From contig NC_058337.1 of NCBI RefSeq assembly GCF_905475395.1, positions 102,976,368 to 103,040,367 of the forward strand: 64,000 nucleotides of DNA, given 5' to 3'. How positions within the stretch are numbered: the first letter of the stretch is position 1; each line of letters starts with the position of its first letter. The translations under genes were made by a program, and so were the position numbers. The notes beneath the pieces were generated by a model. It saw nothing but the letters and a program-made list of their open reading frames with translations. It ran no database searches and was not told the DNA's origin. Source of the DNA: Chrysoperla carnea. Lineage: Eukaryota; Arthropoda; Insecta; Neuroptera; Chrysopidae. Shown piece after piece: positions 1 through 12,687 of this stretch.

Positions 1-925
1 CTGGAAATATCAGTTGTATTAAGTGTCTCTAATATCTACTGAGGACAATGAGTACTGTATTATCATTTATTATCTATCAGATAGAAATATTTTTTAATAA
101 CACTTCTATTGATAACTTACATATTGTACAGGGTATTAATTAAAATATAGTCTTAGGAAATAATGGTGTAAAAATTAGGTTTATTTGACTTTGAAGTGCA
201 TTAAATGTAAAAGAAATACATGAGGTGTTGTAAGCACTCGATAGGAACGAAGTACCTTTCGATGTATATTATGTATTAAATAGCAGGCATGAAGAAATAA
301 ATTAACAATGCTTGAAAGTAATTAAATGAAACATATTCGTTCCAAAATAAACGAAGAAATGGTAATAGAATTATAATTAATGAATTTTATTAAAAAAGTT
401 ATGAAATACATCCTCAATAGTTGAATAAATCTACCGGATTTTGATAAAGAATTTTATAAATTTTTTTAGTAGGTTTTTTTTTATTGTAAGAAATACAGAA
501 AAGGAGTTTTCCGGTTCCGGAACGATCCGCACGAACTTCTGCACGTGGTTTTATCTCAACACTGAGACCTACTTGTCTACTATCGAACCCTGAACATAGT
601 AAAATAACCTCAAAATCTAAAGAAAACGTCATATTTTCAAAAAACGAATTTTTCTGGAAAATTTCAACAACTCGTACAGTTCAAGTAATTCATCGTTAGC
701 CATTTGTAATTCTTTATAAAAATCCGATAGACTGATTCAACTACAATTTTTAATCGCTTTCACAATAATTTGTTAATTTATAATAAAATAAACAGAACGC
801 ATATAATTGGCATATGTACCTACAGGTATATTCAGTAATATACCTGTACCATACAAGGTGTTCTGTAATTAACTCTTCACTTTCTAAATAAGCTCATAAA
901 GACGTACGAAAAAATCCAACGACAG

Positions 926-1143
926 AGTACTTAGAAATAGAAGGATGTCTTTATCGTTGCATTTAACTAACATATTATTTATCTCACATTTTTAAATTTT
1001 TAAATATACCCAACACAATAAGCTGTGTATTATTACATATCATGGCATTTACTGGGCGGAGTTTAATAAAAGTTTATAAAAGTGAGATAGATAATTTATG
1101 AATTAAATGCAACGATAAAGACACTATCTATTTCTAAATGCTC
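926..1143. repeat. foldback (MITE-like) repeat
   Basis: Two arms of about 70 bp, 926-997 and 1,072-1,143, are inverted copies of each other with scattered mismatches. Both contain the stretch TGTCTTTATCGTTGCATTTAA or its complement. A 75-bp AT-rich loop separates them. Weaker complementarity (an AATTA...CTTTCTAA-type block) extends outward to about 870 and 1,165. The size and structure fit a miniature inverted-repeat element; I cannot name the family or define a target-site duplication. Confidence 0.6.
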
Positions 1144-3015
1144 TAAGCTTAATTAGAAAGTGACACCAAATTTGTAACTTGACAATAAGGAACTTCGTTT
1201 CAAAAATGCAAAGCATCAGTCAAATTTAAACTTAAATAATCCAAAACATTTGGCAAAAAAACAAGCATAAAGAAATTAATAAAATTAATATGTTCCCGAA
1301 CATTCTGTATTTACTGAGTGTTTTATAAACACATTTTTATAAAATATGTGTTTGATTATTATCTTGGATGATTTTGCAAAAATTTATTCACGGAATTTGA
1401 TTGACGATCGTTCGACAATCTTTAATTTGAATCCATGAATCAATTTGTTTATTATGTCGAGTTTATATCTAACCTTATTCGATAAAACGCATAGAATTGA
1501 TTGGATCTTAAACGTTTGATTAAAAGATTTAATACGCAGCGTCTAAAACTCGGAAACTCTAAAAGCTCGACTGGGGGGTAGGGACTTTAGCGTCAATGGA
1601 ATAAAATATCTCAATCAATGGTGGATTCTCAATGATAGACTATGTCAAGTATTTATCAAAATATTTTAAAGCGTTTTGCATGCCAATAAAAAATTTTCGT
1701 ATTGGGAAAATCACTTAAAACGTCAAGCAGTCAATATGTCATCAGGCTTAAATCTTAAACAGACAGCATTGGTCTATAGAATGACCAGATCAAATAGTGA
1801 CCTCTAGTTTCTAAATATCCATCTATTTATTCAACACCTGCTGAAAGTTGAGAAAACCTGTTATCTTAGTTCAATTTTAAGAACGTTAATTTTTGAGAAA
1901 TATCGATTTATATTTATTTAGTAACCTTACTTTTGGTAACTTTTTAAACTTAAAATTTAATAAAATTAATTCGATAACAGTATATTTTTTCTTTCTTGAA
2001 TCATTCAAAATCATTTAAACTTTTATATTATCATAATTTTTTTTTATTTGTCTATTAAAAAGTCTCATGAATGAACGTCCTTAAGACAACGGTTGTTGCA
2101 TGGCAAAATATTTTATAAGGAAGTGGCAAAAAAATGTCATGATGAAAAGAATGGAAAGTTTTACATATTTTACGAATTATATATCCACCTTGTTTATAAA
2201 TATTTATCCTTATATTTAATATGTTTATAATATAAATAAAATTATAATTATGAGAATGATTATAGTTCATTATATATAATTATGATGATTAATATGAATG
2301 TACGATATGCCTCAAAAAAGTGAACCATACTAGATAGATGTTTATATTAATAATTATTTAAATTGTTGTACAATTAAGTATTTGTTTTTATATCGTCTTT
2401 AACGGAAATCCAGTTTATTTATCATCTTGGCAAATGAAAATAATTACCATAAGCAACCATTTTATCAAAGATAAAATTTAATTACCATAAGGTTGTTTTG
2501 GTTTGTAAAATAAGTAAGGGCCCTGATCGCTGAGAATCGAAAAAAAAATGATCAAAGTGGAATGAAAATGAAATTACCAAGGCGCCGAATTTTTTAGGGA
2601 AATCAACCCTTATTTTCAAATCCCGATATACTTATAAATCCTGATATATTTTTGAATAATCCTGATTATATTCATAAATCCTTCTTAATTTTTGACACCT
2701 GAAATGTATTGTTTACAAGATATAATAAATGCACTAATAATATCTATTAAATCCCCAATACATATCAGAGTAGGTGTGTGTCGGATTACGAAAATTGTCG
2801 ATAATATAAAAAAAAAAAACTATAATCTCTGCTATCTACGATCAATTGATGATTGTTCATAACACTGGAGATATTCGATTAAAGCACGATCAGATTATTA
2901 TAGACATCTCATCCTGATGGCAACAAATTTTAAGAGAGTTTGCATAAACTATGTATGTCAATTTCAGCCACTAAAAACTACCCCCTCCTCCACGTGGTCG
3001 ACCGCAGCTTTTAGG

Positions 3016-3411
3016 CTAGAACTACCCCTTATATAAGCTCGCTTCGGAGCGTAGAATAGTTCGAACGTGCTAAATCCATAGAAGCCGTTCAATATACGAA
3101 TAGAAGTCACTCAGATTTGAACGTAGAACTGAGAAGGCGCCGAAACAAACAATATTTTTTAAATTGTAAAATAATCATGCGTTTAGTGTATCGGAAAACC
3201 GTGGCTGAACAGATTACCATAAATTGTATTTTGTTCACCACTTTAAAAAAAATAATTTTTTTTTTAAATTATCTGTATAAATTATAGCTTATATGTTATT
3301 CCGATGTATGAGCTATATTATTCTTAAGTTTCATTAAAATTCATTGAGTAGTTTTTACGTGAAAGCGTAACAAATAAACAAACTAATATACACATTTATA
3401 ATATATAGGGA
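3016..3411 (-). mobile_element. Helitron-like non-autonomous element
   Basis: Read on the minus strand, the element starts TCCCTATATATTATAAATGT after an A at 3,412. It continues with the CTTTCACGTAAAAAC and AATGAAACTTA blocks shared with the elements at 41.5 and 48.4 kb. Near the other end is a GCTC..GAGC stem (about 3,038-3,050), and a CTAG lies at 3,016-3,019, as expected near a Helitron 3' terminus. The flanking base at the 3' side does not give a clean A/T insertion site, so that boundary is uncertain. Confidence 0.4.
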
Positions 3412-4890
3412 TTGTGCTTAAATTTCAATCACATTTGGATAATTTTTTTAAATTATAAATAAAATAAAAAGTAAAAACCAAATTTGCCTGCGAATCTAGT
3501 ATGCGGCTAATTTAAATTAACTTTTATGATACTATTCATTTTTTAGGACACGTATTTTTTTAGGACACCCAATATTTTAAAGGTAATAACAATAACAAAG
3601 TTAACTACTTTAGAAGCTAAACAAAGCTATTCACAAGTTAATCATGATCATAGTGTATCAATAGTCGGTCCACTCCAACATACAAAGTTCAATGTTAAAC
3701 ATTATTCTTTTTTTAGTTTTTTTTTTTTAAGTATTTTTTTATTAAATTATCATTTTTATAAAATCTTTTATTAATATTAAATATGTACACAGTATAATAT
3801 TTTTGTTATTATATTTAAATTTAATTAAATGTTTATATTTTAATTTTACAAATTAATTATCATATTTTAATATAATACTAATTAAAATAAATTTATTTAT
3901 ATTTGTTTTTAAGTTTTATAGTTATAAAAATAAGAACACATCACATGATTGATTGTAAAGGTTAATTTTTTTTTTTAGTTCTAAAAAAGATTATTTATAT
4001 ATTACCGAAAAAAAAATTGCTATAAACAATGTTTTATTTATACACTGAGAGTATTATTTTAACATTTGAGTCACGAGGTGATTTTTTATAAATAAAACAA
4101 AAAAATTTCTTTTTAAAATTAAAATGGGTTTTCTCAGGATGGCGATTGAATGATTCTCATTAACTAGCACTATTTTAGATGCGTTTCTAGCTCGAAATAA
4201 GCAAAAAGTTACAGATTTATTTTTCTAAAGTTAGAAATTAATATTGCGAAATCAAGTAGCTGTGATTTAAAAAGCTTTAAAACTAATTGAATAATTTAGC
4301 CGATAATTACTTTAAGTGCTTCGGCTAAGTGTTCTGTATATCACTTGGTGTGTTATATATTTAATATATCATAAAAATGGGAGACACTACAAAATTTTTC
4401 AAAACAAACAGGCATGTTATTTAACCAAAGCATGATCACTTTGGTTATGGTCTCTGGTGTCTATAATAAAGTTGCATGGTATGCTGTCAATACATAGGAT
4501 TTTTTCCATAATTAGATACTAGGTATGAACCTGATCATGATATTATACCTGATACTTTTCATAGTTTCCTCAAATCTGACGACAAGTATTGCAAATTGAA
4601 AATATATTTGGCAATTTTGATGAATTAATTTACAAGCATGGAAACGTGTGACCTCAAAAAAAAAATTGCAACCTCAAGTCGGCCATATTTATTCAGATAT
4701 GCTTCTATGTCAGCTATTAATGCAGGCGTAGCAAAGAAATGGTTCGGCTTTTCGCACCATTTCTTGTACATAATGTGTATAAATCGTCTAAATATTAAAA
4801 GGTCGGATCTTGGAAGCCGCAATAGATATCAATAACCGTCGTGATGTTGTTTTACGTTCCCAAGAAGCATGGATTCGTGCTAAGTTAGAG

Positions 4891-4966
4891 TCGATCAATT
4901 TTGAAACAACTTATATACAGAGTGCTTTTAGTCGAGCAATTTTGAAACAACTTATATACAGAGTGT
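4891..4966 (+). repeat. two-copy 41-bp tandem duplication
   Basis: A 35-bp segment at 4,891-4,925 is repeated at 4,932-4,966 with two or three base differences. Both copies contain CAATTTTGAAACAACTTATA and end in ACAGAGTG. The duplication is simple and recent-looking. No coding potential is seen. Confidence 0.75.
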
Positions 4967-7900
4967 CTTTTTTACCTTGACATTTGAAAAAAATGTATGA
5001 AAGAATTTTGAAAAAATTCTCAATGATTTCATGTTTAAATAAATTAAATACTTCACATTCCAAGAATTTTATTAAAAAACAACAGTTTTCGCATAAGAAA
5101 TCAATGAAAATATCTGTTATTTTTTGCTCAGATCGGAAAAAATATGCATTTTTCTTTTCAGATAAAAGTTACTTTTTTTTCCAATAAAATACGAATCATC
5201 TGACAGCTGGCATACAAAAAATATATTTGGAATTGATCGAGGCTTTCAAATGATCAAACTTTTGGTTGAAACAATTTATTTATTTGCCAATGTTAAATAA
5301 AAAAGGCAGCCTATAAATATATTTCGAAACATCGTTAAACAAGCAGGCCTTTGCGTTTTTCATAGATGAGACTAACTATTCCCGGACATTTTTAATATCT
5401 CCAAATTCCCTGTTAAAGTTCCAGGTAAATCGCCATCTTCTTTTACTCTTATACATTTAGAATTTAAACGGCATAGTCTAAACGAATAACTAAGCCAAGC
5501 TTAAAACTATAATATCGAAAACGATTGAACCAAAGATTCACTGATCCGGATGTGCAATGTTAGTCTCCATTTTTTTCAGGACACAGTAAAGTGAAGTGCC
5601 AAATCAAGTTAGATAAACTGGCAAAAAAATAAATAAGGGCAACGCAGATGCGATAAATTCGCCAGTTCTACGATTGCATAACTGTTCGTTAAAGAAGATT
5701 ACATTACCTCGATGAAACAGGCATTCATGGGAAACTATTCACCGAAAATTGCACAATTGTTGGAAAATTTCAATAAATAGAATAAATGACAGATTGCAGA
5801 CGAAAATTGCCGTAAGCAGTGAGTGCAACTTAGTGGGAAGGAAGAATCGAATATCTGCTATGTCACTGTTGGAAGTTAGACAACAAACCCTAAATGACTC
5901 CGTTACAATAGGATACGATTAGACAAAGCAACAGAGGAGTCAAAAAGGTAATAAACTTTGCCCTAAGATGAAAATGTTTCAAAAACATTGGTGTTACGAC
6001 ACTTGAAATAAAATATTTTAAATTATCTTATTTATTACTTTTTTTTAGAGTTTGATCGCGAAAAGATTAAAACATTTTGTATTTAATGATTTACATATAA
6101 ACAATGTTATCAACATTATTTATAAAATTAATCCTACTAATTTTGCACAATGTCATGTAGCGAAGCATTGCGATAACCAAGACAAATCTTGGCACACAGC
6201 GTTTTATCATAACAGAGAGGATGAATTTTTTGTTTGTTTTTTGCGATAAATACTGTTTTTCTTGCTTGTATTAATAAAAAATGAATATTTTTTGCGATTA
6301 CTTCCTAAGATTACTAATATTTTAAAAATGTATATTTATTTTAATTTTTATAATCTATGGGAATAGATTATTAAATAATGTCATGTGAAACCACTAACTT
6401 CACCGCAACAGTATCACAAAGGTGTGATTTAAATAACTTAAGGACATTCCCAAAAAATATCGTTTTCTTAGAATCATCTTTAAATCGTGTATACGTATTT
6501 TCATTAATGATTTTTGAAAGCAGGTTAATTTTTTAATACTCCGAACGATGTTAAATTGATAGATTTGAGCTATTAAAGTTTGCATTTTAAACATATAAAT
6601 CCTATATTGCAAGTGTTTTTAAAGCTATGCTTTATTAAGTAACAAAGCTCGTGTGGAAAACTAACATTCATTTGTTAAAAGCATGACAAATACTTTCCCA
6701 TAAGGAAAATTATAACAAGCGGCACCCGTTTTTCCATACAATACAATTAAAGTGATAAAATTACATGCAATTTGTGTGTTATTTCTTCTATAAGTGATTT
6801 TCTCTAAATCTTTAGACATCAATATTTCAAAAACTATGATTTATATCGAAAAATTTTACTCTGAATTTTCGTTTTATTTTTACAAGTTCTAACAGAACCC
6901 ACCATCAAAATTTTAAGTCTTAAATATTTTCATATTTTTTTAGGGGTTGCCCTTAAGTTAAACTTTTATAGTCACCAAATATGCATATAATTCTGCGGTT
7001 AAATTTATCCAAGCTGGGCTGAAGTATTGAGGTAGCCCACAAAACCTTGACCCTAAGGAATTTGCAACTGACCTCAAAATAGGTCTCATGAAAATAAACT
7101 TGGTAATTTTTCTTCTCACATGCAACGAATAGTAATAATATGAGCTTTAGTTATCGTACATTTTCAAATTCCCTGAATAACAAAATTTTAAACAGCTTCT
7201 TACACAAATTTTTTTGTACTATTTTTTCCAATTTTGGAAGTATATTTGAGGAGAGGAGGTGAAACGTTCCCTTCGTGGCAGCACGTAAGTTCAAGACAAT
7301 TTGAAGTAAGCTAAAAAGATGTTTTTTTAAACTGATTTTCCGGATAAAATTAAATAATCTCACATTACCTTGACATTATAATGCAGTATGCATGTATATA
7401 TTATACATGTATGTATAACCTACTAAACGTCAGGTGATTGCAGAAAACCTAATAATAAGAATAAAATTGCATATTCTAAACAAGTTAAAATAATAACTAA
7501 CAGAGTTAATTGTTTATATACTCGATTAATAAGTTTGACCTACTTTATACATTATTATATAAATTTATGTTAAGAATTTAAATAAAATTTTGATCCAAAA
7601 TTGATGCAAATATATAAAATTTTTGTTGAGTTTACAAAAAAAAAATTAAATAAAAAGTTGTTAATTTGTTTTTAAACAAGCAAAATTGTGATTTTATGAA
7701 CATCTTTGCCAAAATTTTGTTTTCCCCCCAGGTTTAGTTTTGAATGCCCCCACAGGTTTCAATTTGAAGGATATTACTTTTTTTTATTCAATTAAGGAGA
7801 TGATTAAAAAATTTTGATTTTTCTACAATTTTCAAGTTGTCAAACAACGGACGTCTTATTTTATTGAAAGTCGGATAAAAAGATCTTCTAAAATATATGG

Positions 7901-8271
7901 ATATCAATCAAATTGAAGCCCGGAAAAGTGATCAAAAACTTCCGAAACTGCATGAAAGAGAACGCCATACAAGAATTTTCGTAGAAAAGAAAGTTGCCAA
8001 GCTAAGCATAATTATTACGATACACTATCAATGACAACATATACGTTGTTTGTTTTAACTTGACACATACGTGAAAATCCACAAATTTTTCAAACGAAAA
8101 ATGTTAGTTTCAAAGGCTTATACGGGTATTGAATTCGATCTACGTTTTGAAGTTCGATTAAAACCTCACTCTGAATCATAACTGGCAAATATAAGACGAA
8201 CGCTTTTAATTAGAAAGTTGTTCTTTATAAAAACGCAAAAATTTTTTGTTTGAAACATTTTTTTGTAAATC

Positions 8272-8645
8272 GATTAGTTTAGACAGTAATTGATTGCAAA
8301 AATGTATAATTTTTTATACGTTTCGTTACTTAATTTAAACAAAATGGATTTTATAGAAAACAAACCACTTTTATAGGGCTTTGCATTTACAAAATGATTC
8401 TTTTTTGTTTCGGACTGTTTTCAGTCAAGTAACGACATATCTTATATTTTCTATTATTGTCAAAAAGCGCTGCTTGAAAAAGATAAAATATATTTAACTT
8501 TCTTAGGTTGAATAGTTTTTTGACAACTTTCCGAAACAAAAGCAAATCGATGAAAAAGTCTATTGGAAAATATTTTTGAAGATTGTTTACGAAACTAATT
8601 TTGCCTAAACTATACGATTTGCGGAAAAATGTTTCGTACAAAAAA
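8272..8645. repeat. dispersed repeat, copy 1
   Basis: Segments at 8,272-8,380 and 8,597-8,645 reappear in the same order at 10,806-10,920 and 11,015-11,067. Shared landmarks are AGTTTAGACAGTAATTGAT, ATAGAAAA.CAAAC, and a GGAAAAATGTTTCG.ACAAAAA block. That last block resembles one in the repeats at 22.58 and 45.96 kb. It is probably an old transposon family; no open frame is kept. Confidence 0.5.
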
Positions 8646-10615
8646 GATTAGCTATGGAGTAGAGTCAGCTTTTCATTAAGACTGAAAATTTAGGTCAAGT
8701 TTAATGTCTGCGTAAGATGTGCGCCTATACATCCAATATTTTTTGCTTGAAGCATTTTTATCGATATAAAGTATTTTTCGAGTTTCAAATGAATGCCAAC
8801 TTACAAAAACGTTCGATTATATTAAAAGGTACCTGTACTAAATAAATCCGTCAAACATTAATTCAAAAATTAAAAGTTTAAATTTAAACATAAAAGTGGG
8901 TGTCAAAAATGTCAAAACATCGAGAAAAAAATTTCGCGAGTAAAATGCACTTTTTATTCATGAAAAAAACCGATTTTATGATGATCTCAGACACAAACCA
9001 TTTCTGAAATCATATGTTCAGTCACCTGATGAAAAGCGTACTTAAATTAATTAGTTATCGTGTTTCATAATAAAAATTTTATGACTTTTTTTATTTTAAT
9101 ATTAATTATCAATTAATTTCTAATTAAAATTTTAATAAAAAAAAATTATTTAAAAAATTTTTATTTACCTTGTATTTTGTATAAAAATAAATTTACCTAA
9201 TTTTTAAAAATAAATCAAATATTTGGCTCAAACTATGTCGTGTTATGATACAAAATACTTTTTATAATATAATTATTATATTTACAATGTCACACTAAAA
9301 CTTATTTTGTTTGTTTGTCTGCGATTATTTAATTCAAACAAACAAAATGAAAAAAACTTGATTTTAAAATTTAATAATAATAAAAAAAAACTTGCAAATA
9401 TTATTATGATTGAACTAAGTAAACTATAGTGAACTTAAAAAAAATAAGATCTAACTGCAACAAACTTTAACCGAGTAATAAACAAATAAATTAGTTTGAA
9501 TATAATAAATTAGTTAGCATTTTTAAATATTAAAAAAAAAAACATATTTTAACAGATAACGCTTTATCAATAAATTATTTTGTTCATTTAAAGTCCAAAG
9601 TAAATTAATTATTACTTAAGTTACTTTTTTTAAAGACATTTTACTCTTTTTTTAAAAAAATTCCCGTCCCCTCTCTATATTCGTATCACCCCTCCCCCCA
9701 CTACCACCTACACAATCATATTAATAAATTAAAAAATTTTTAAATTGTTACTCAACATAAAATAAATCATTTTTTTATTCTCACGATAAAATAAATATAT
9801 ATAACTTTTTAATTAATAATGGAATATAAAGTTTAAGAAGATAATAGAACTGATTATGTAAGTTATTATTAAAAGTTAGTGTCAATATACTAATTTAGAT
9901 AATAAATTGAAACAAATGACCACAACTAGGAATGATAAAAGAACATGTACGCCAGTAAAATCTTTGGTATGTTTTTGGACCCGTTAGAAGAGTGTGAAAG
10001 TATGTTTTTCAAGCAAAAGTTGTGCTACCTGCGTAATGCGTAAAAACTGCAAGAATTTCGAACTTTTTTTCGATTTTTGCGGGTCAATTCAAACGCTATC
10101 TTTTATATTTACTAGTACACGTACTAGTCACAAACCTCAATTTTGTCTTGGTACGTATATTAATTATTTAACAAATGAGATTCAAGGACTCTAACTGTGG
10201 CACATATTATGGTCGCGATATATCCTTTTTTATAGATAATAGGCCTAACCTATGTTACCCGGATTGTCCCCACGTTTCTAACGATTTTTGTAATATTTTG
10301 ATTAATATCGTCGATTAATATTATCAACGATATCGAATTCGTAGGAAATAAACAAAAGACTTTGAACCCTTTTTTTTATAGCTCGGTTAAATTATATCAT
10401 GGCTAAATTCCATTGCAACATTTTTTAGTTATCTACAAATTCTATCATTTGATAAATCGTTAAAAATGTTTACTTTCCGCAATATAAAAGAAAAGAAAGA
10501 GTCCATTCTTGATGATAATTATAATTTTTCCATTAATTTGTTTATATTTTTTATTTATTTCAATAATAACTGTGATAAGTTAGATCTATCACATTCGACA
10601 TGTTTTTTGAATGAA

Positions 10616-10736
10616 TACTCTGTGTCACAAAATCTGCACTGGTTTTACCATTCTAAGTGATACAGCTATAACATATCATATAGTAATATCAGTTAGAATG
10701 GTAAAACATGTCCAGATTTTGTGACGGAGAAATACT
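10616..10736. repeat. foldback (MITE-like) repeat
   Basis: Arms of about 45 bp (10,616-10,660 and 10,689-10,736) are inverted copies. Each contains GTCACAAAATCTG.AC and TTTTACCATTCTAA or the complement. The loop is about 28 bp and contains an ATATCATATAGTAATATC-type AT palindrome. A related element lies at 43,628-43,712. Confidence 0.65.
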
Positions 10737-10805
10737 TACATGATGGTAAAACCATAGTGATCCAAGTAACATTTTTCTTCAATTAAATATTTTGGCATGT
10801 AGAGG

Positions 10806-11067
10806 CGAATAGTTTAGACAGTAATTGATAGCAAATATCTAGCTTTTTGTGCGTCTGTTCATTCAATTTGAGCAAAAATGGTATTTATAGAAAAACAAAC
10901 TTTTATTGGATTTATTGGAAATTTTTTTTTTAAAAGTGCCTTGATTTCGTAGAAACAATTATATGATATAACAATTTTGACACAAAAAAAAAAATTTTTT
11001 GGGTAAAACTTATACCGTTTTTTTCCTAAATTTTACGGTTTGTGGAAAAATGTTTCGAACAAAAAGA
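10806..11067. repeat. dispersed repeat, copy 2
   Basis: This is a diverged second copy of the sequence at 8,272-8,645, in the same orientation and with a shorter middle segment. See that entry for the shared landmarks. No open frame of note. Confidence 0.45.
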
Positions 11068-11354
11068 AAACTATAATAAAAATAAGGCGAAGACAATTAG
11101 CATTGTGGAATGACAAAGATTTTCCATATGGCATTTTTCATATCTTATGGTAATTAAAATGAATAAGGGGTGTACAAGGACCTTAATTTATTCAAAGTAA
11201 TTGAAAACATTTAATTTTTCGATTTTATTATAATATTTTTTGACATTTAATTTTTTTAATGGGTACGAGTGTGTGGTAAAGTTGAATGTAGCCCCGCTCC
11301 AGATTTTTTTTGTATCCCAGATTTGCACATTTAATTTATGTTACGCTAACAAGT

Positions 11355-12243
11355 ACACGTTTCGTCGAGGAAATGAGGCATTTGACCAAGGAATCGAGTC
11401 CGCACATGTAGATTTTTATGGTAGCCGGTGGGAAATGTTTGTACGAGTGTACTTAACAAATTCATATTCATGCGAACTTGTGTTTTATCAGTTTTCGCCC
11501 ATAAAGTGAGACAGAAATGCTACACTTCCGGACACAAGATTCTTTTTATTTGATATTTTAATTTTAAAAAAACTGTTGGATTTTAAATTTTGGGCGATTC
11601 CAAGCATTTTTGCATTTTTAGATCCTTGACATATTTGACCTCATCGTTTACGAGGCATAAGCATTTGGAAAAAAAAATGCGGATTTTCACCGAAAACTAG
11701 CTGTTAACGAAAATACAGATTATTTTGTGGTTCCGGTCAAAAATTTAATTTGATAGCTGTTACATATTATATTTTGGACGGTTCTAAGCATTTTTTTGGC
11801 TCTTTGAATATGGATAGCGGTAAGTTTAGGTGAAAACTTTATTTCAATAGTCAAAAAGTGTTCAGAATGGTTTAAAATATAATATCATACGATTTTCAAA
11901 TCAAATTTTTAACCAGAATCACAAAATAATCTTTATTTCCATCACTTACGGATTTTCGACGATTTTTTTTTTTTTTCAAATAAGTTTATCTCAAAAACGG
12001 TGAGGTAAAGTAAAAAATGTTGAGTGTTAAAAACGAATTAAAAGAACATGGCGTCCGGAAGTAGGGTGGTTCTGTACTACTTTGTGGGTGTAAATAGAAG
12101 AAACTAAAGTTCGCCTGAATATGATATTGTTGGGTACACTCAGTCATGCATTTTCCATCGGCTCCTATAGAAATCTAAAAATCTACTGTTGCAGAATCGA
12201 TATGCCTGGGTCAAATTGTTTTTTGGTTTCATTTCCTCGTTTA
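11355..12243. repeat. 890-bp diverged foldback repeat
   Basis: The left part (about 11,355-11,760) and right part (about 11,895-12,243) are inverted copies with roughly a quarter of positions different by eye. Matching landmarks are GTAGATTTTTATGGTAGCCG against the complement of CGGCTCCTATAGAAATCTAA, CACTTCCGGAC against GTCCGGAAGTA, and TTGTGGTTCCGGTCAAAAAT against the complement of TTTTTAACCAGAATCACAA. The apparent 89-codon frame at 11,240-11,509 falls on the left arm and has no family resemblance. The giant element at 12,251 inserted in or next to the right arm. Confidence 0.6.
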
Positions 12244-12250
12244 GTTTAAA
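12187..12250 (+). repeat. left half of the interrupted target repeat unit
   Basis: These 64 bases match, in direct orientation and with about 12 differences, the sequence at 35,609-35,675 (landmarks TTTATTTCCTCGTTTAG, CTGG.TCAAA.TGTTTTTT). The matching unit on the far side of the giant element is uninterrupted. This is therefore the left half of a repeat unit split by the insertion. Confidence 0.75.
12241..12250 (+). repeat. target-site duplication, left copy
   Basis: TTAGTTTAAA abuts the first base of the left terminal inverted repeat (TGAAGCTGAAGTTGG). The same ten bases follow the last base of the right terminal repeat at 35,544-35,553. Because flanking bases are partly symmetric, the duplication can also be read as 8 bp (TAGTTTAA) with one more base in each terminal repeat. 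Confidence 0.8.
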
Positions 12251-12687
12251 TGAAGCTGAAGTTGGCCGCTAAAAAATACCCACCAAAAAAAAATAGTCGA
12301 GAAAATAAAGGATAAAAAAAAAACATTATTTGTGACTTAAAATGGAATAATTTAGAACGCTATATTATAAGATCAACTCCCAGTATCATTAAGCTACCCA
12401 TAAAAAGTGAAATTAATAAGAAAATCTTGGGAAAATCATCCTCTTTGTATTATTATGACCAACAAATTTATTTTGCTTACGCTAGTTTTAAGCAACGTTT
12501 AACAATGAGTAATAAAAATAAGATATTCAACAAAAAAAATATGGAAAATTTCGGAAAATATGTAAGAAAATTTTCTTATGAAAAAAATTTTTTTTTGGAA
12601 AATTTTCTTGAATTTTGAAAGACATGGTAATGTGCGTGAGTACAAATTTTTTGTGTTCGCGAATTTTCTGAGTGTTTTTTTTACGTT
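12251..12687 (+). repeat. outer terminal inverted repeat, left
   Basis: This 437-bp non-satellite end begins TGAAGCTGAAGTTGGCCGCT. It is the exact reverse complement of 35,107-35,543 as far as I can read; both have the same length and translate identically in three shared frames. These frames (up to 98 codons) are by-products of AT-rich DNA with no domain, so I do not call them genes. The region also has A-rich runs and a hairpin-prone TTTTCTT/AAGAAAA segment near 12,565-12,610. Confidence 0.9.

Larger units (their letters stand above)
1..12240. other. gene-free AT-rich repeat-rich DNA
   Basis: I see no coding exon here. Open frames are short (under 100 codons), have no recognisable domain, and often lie in both strands of the same repeat. 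The stretch holds the foldback repeats, Helitron-like copy, short tandem duplication and dispersed repeat fragments listed separately. Between them (1-920, 1,150-3,010, 3,420-4,880, 4,970-8,270, 8,650-10,600, 11,070-11,350) there is AT-rich sequence with homopolymer runs in which I see nothing assignable. Degenerate, unrecognised transposon remnants are possible, particularly around 4.3-6.2 kb. Confidence 0.6.

Noticed and set aside
4625..4835. Overlapping 65-codon frames on both strands.
   Set aside because: Neither has a domain or splice context. Overlap in both strands suggests chance in a locally less AT-rich stretch, or an unrecognised transposon remnant.
11240..11509. An 89-codon plus-strand frame with mixed composition.
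   Set aside because: It lies on the left arm of a diverged inverted repeat; the other arm does not preserve the frame.
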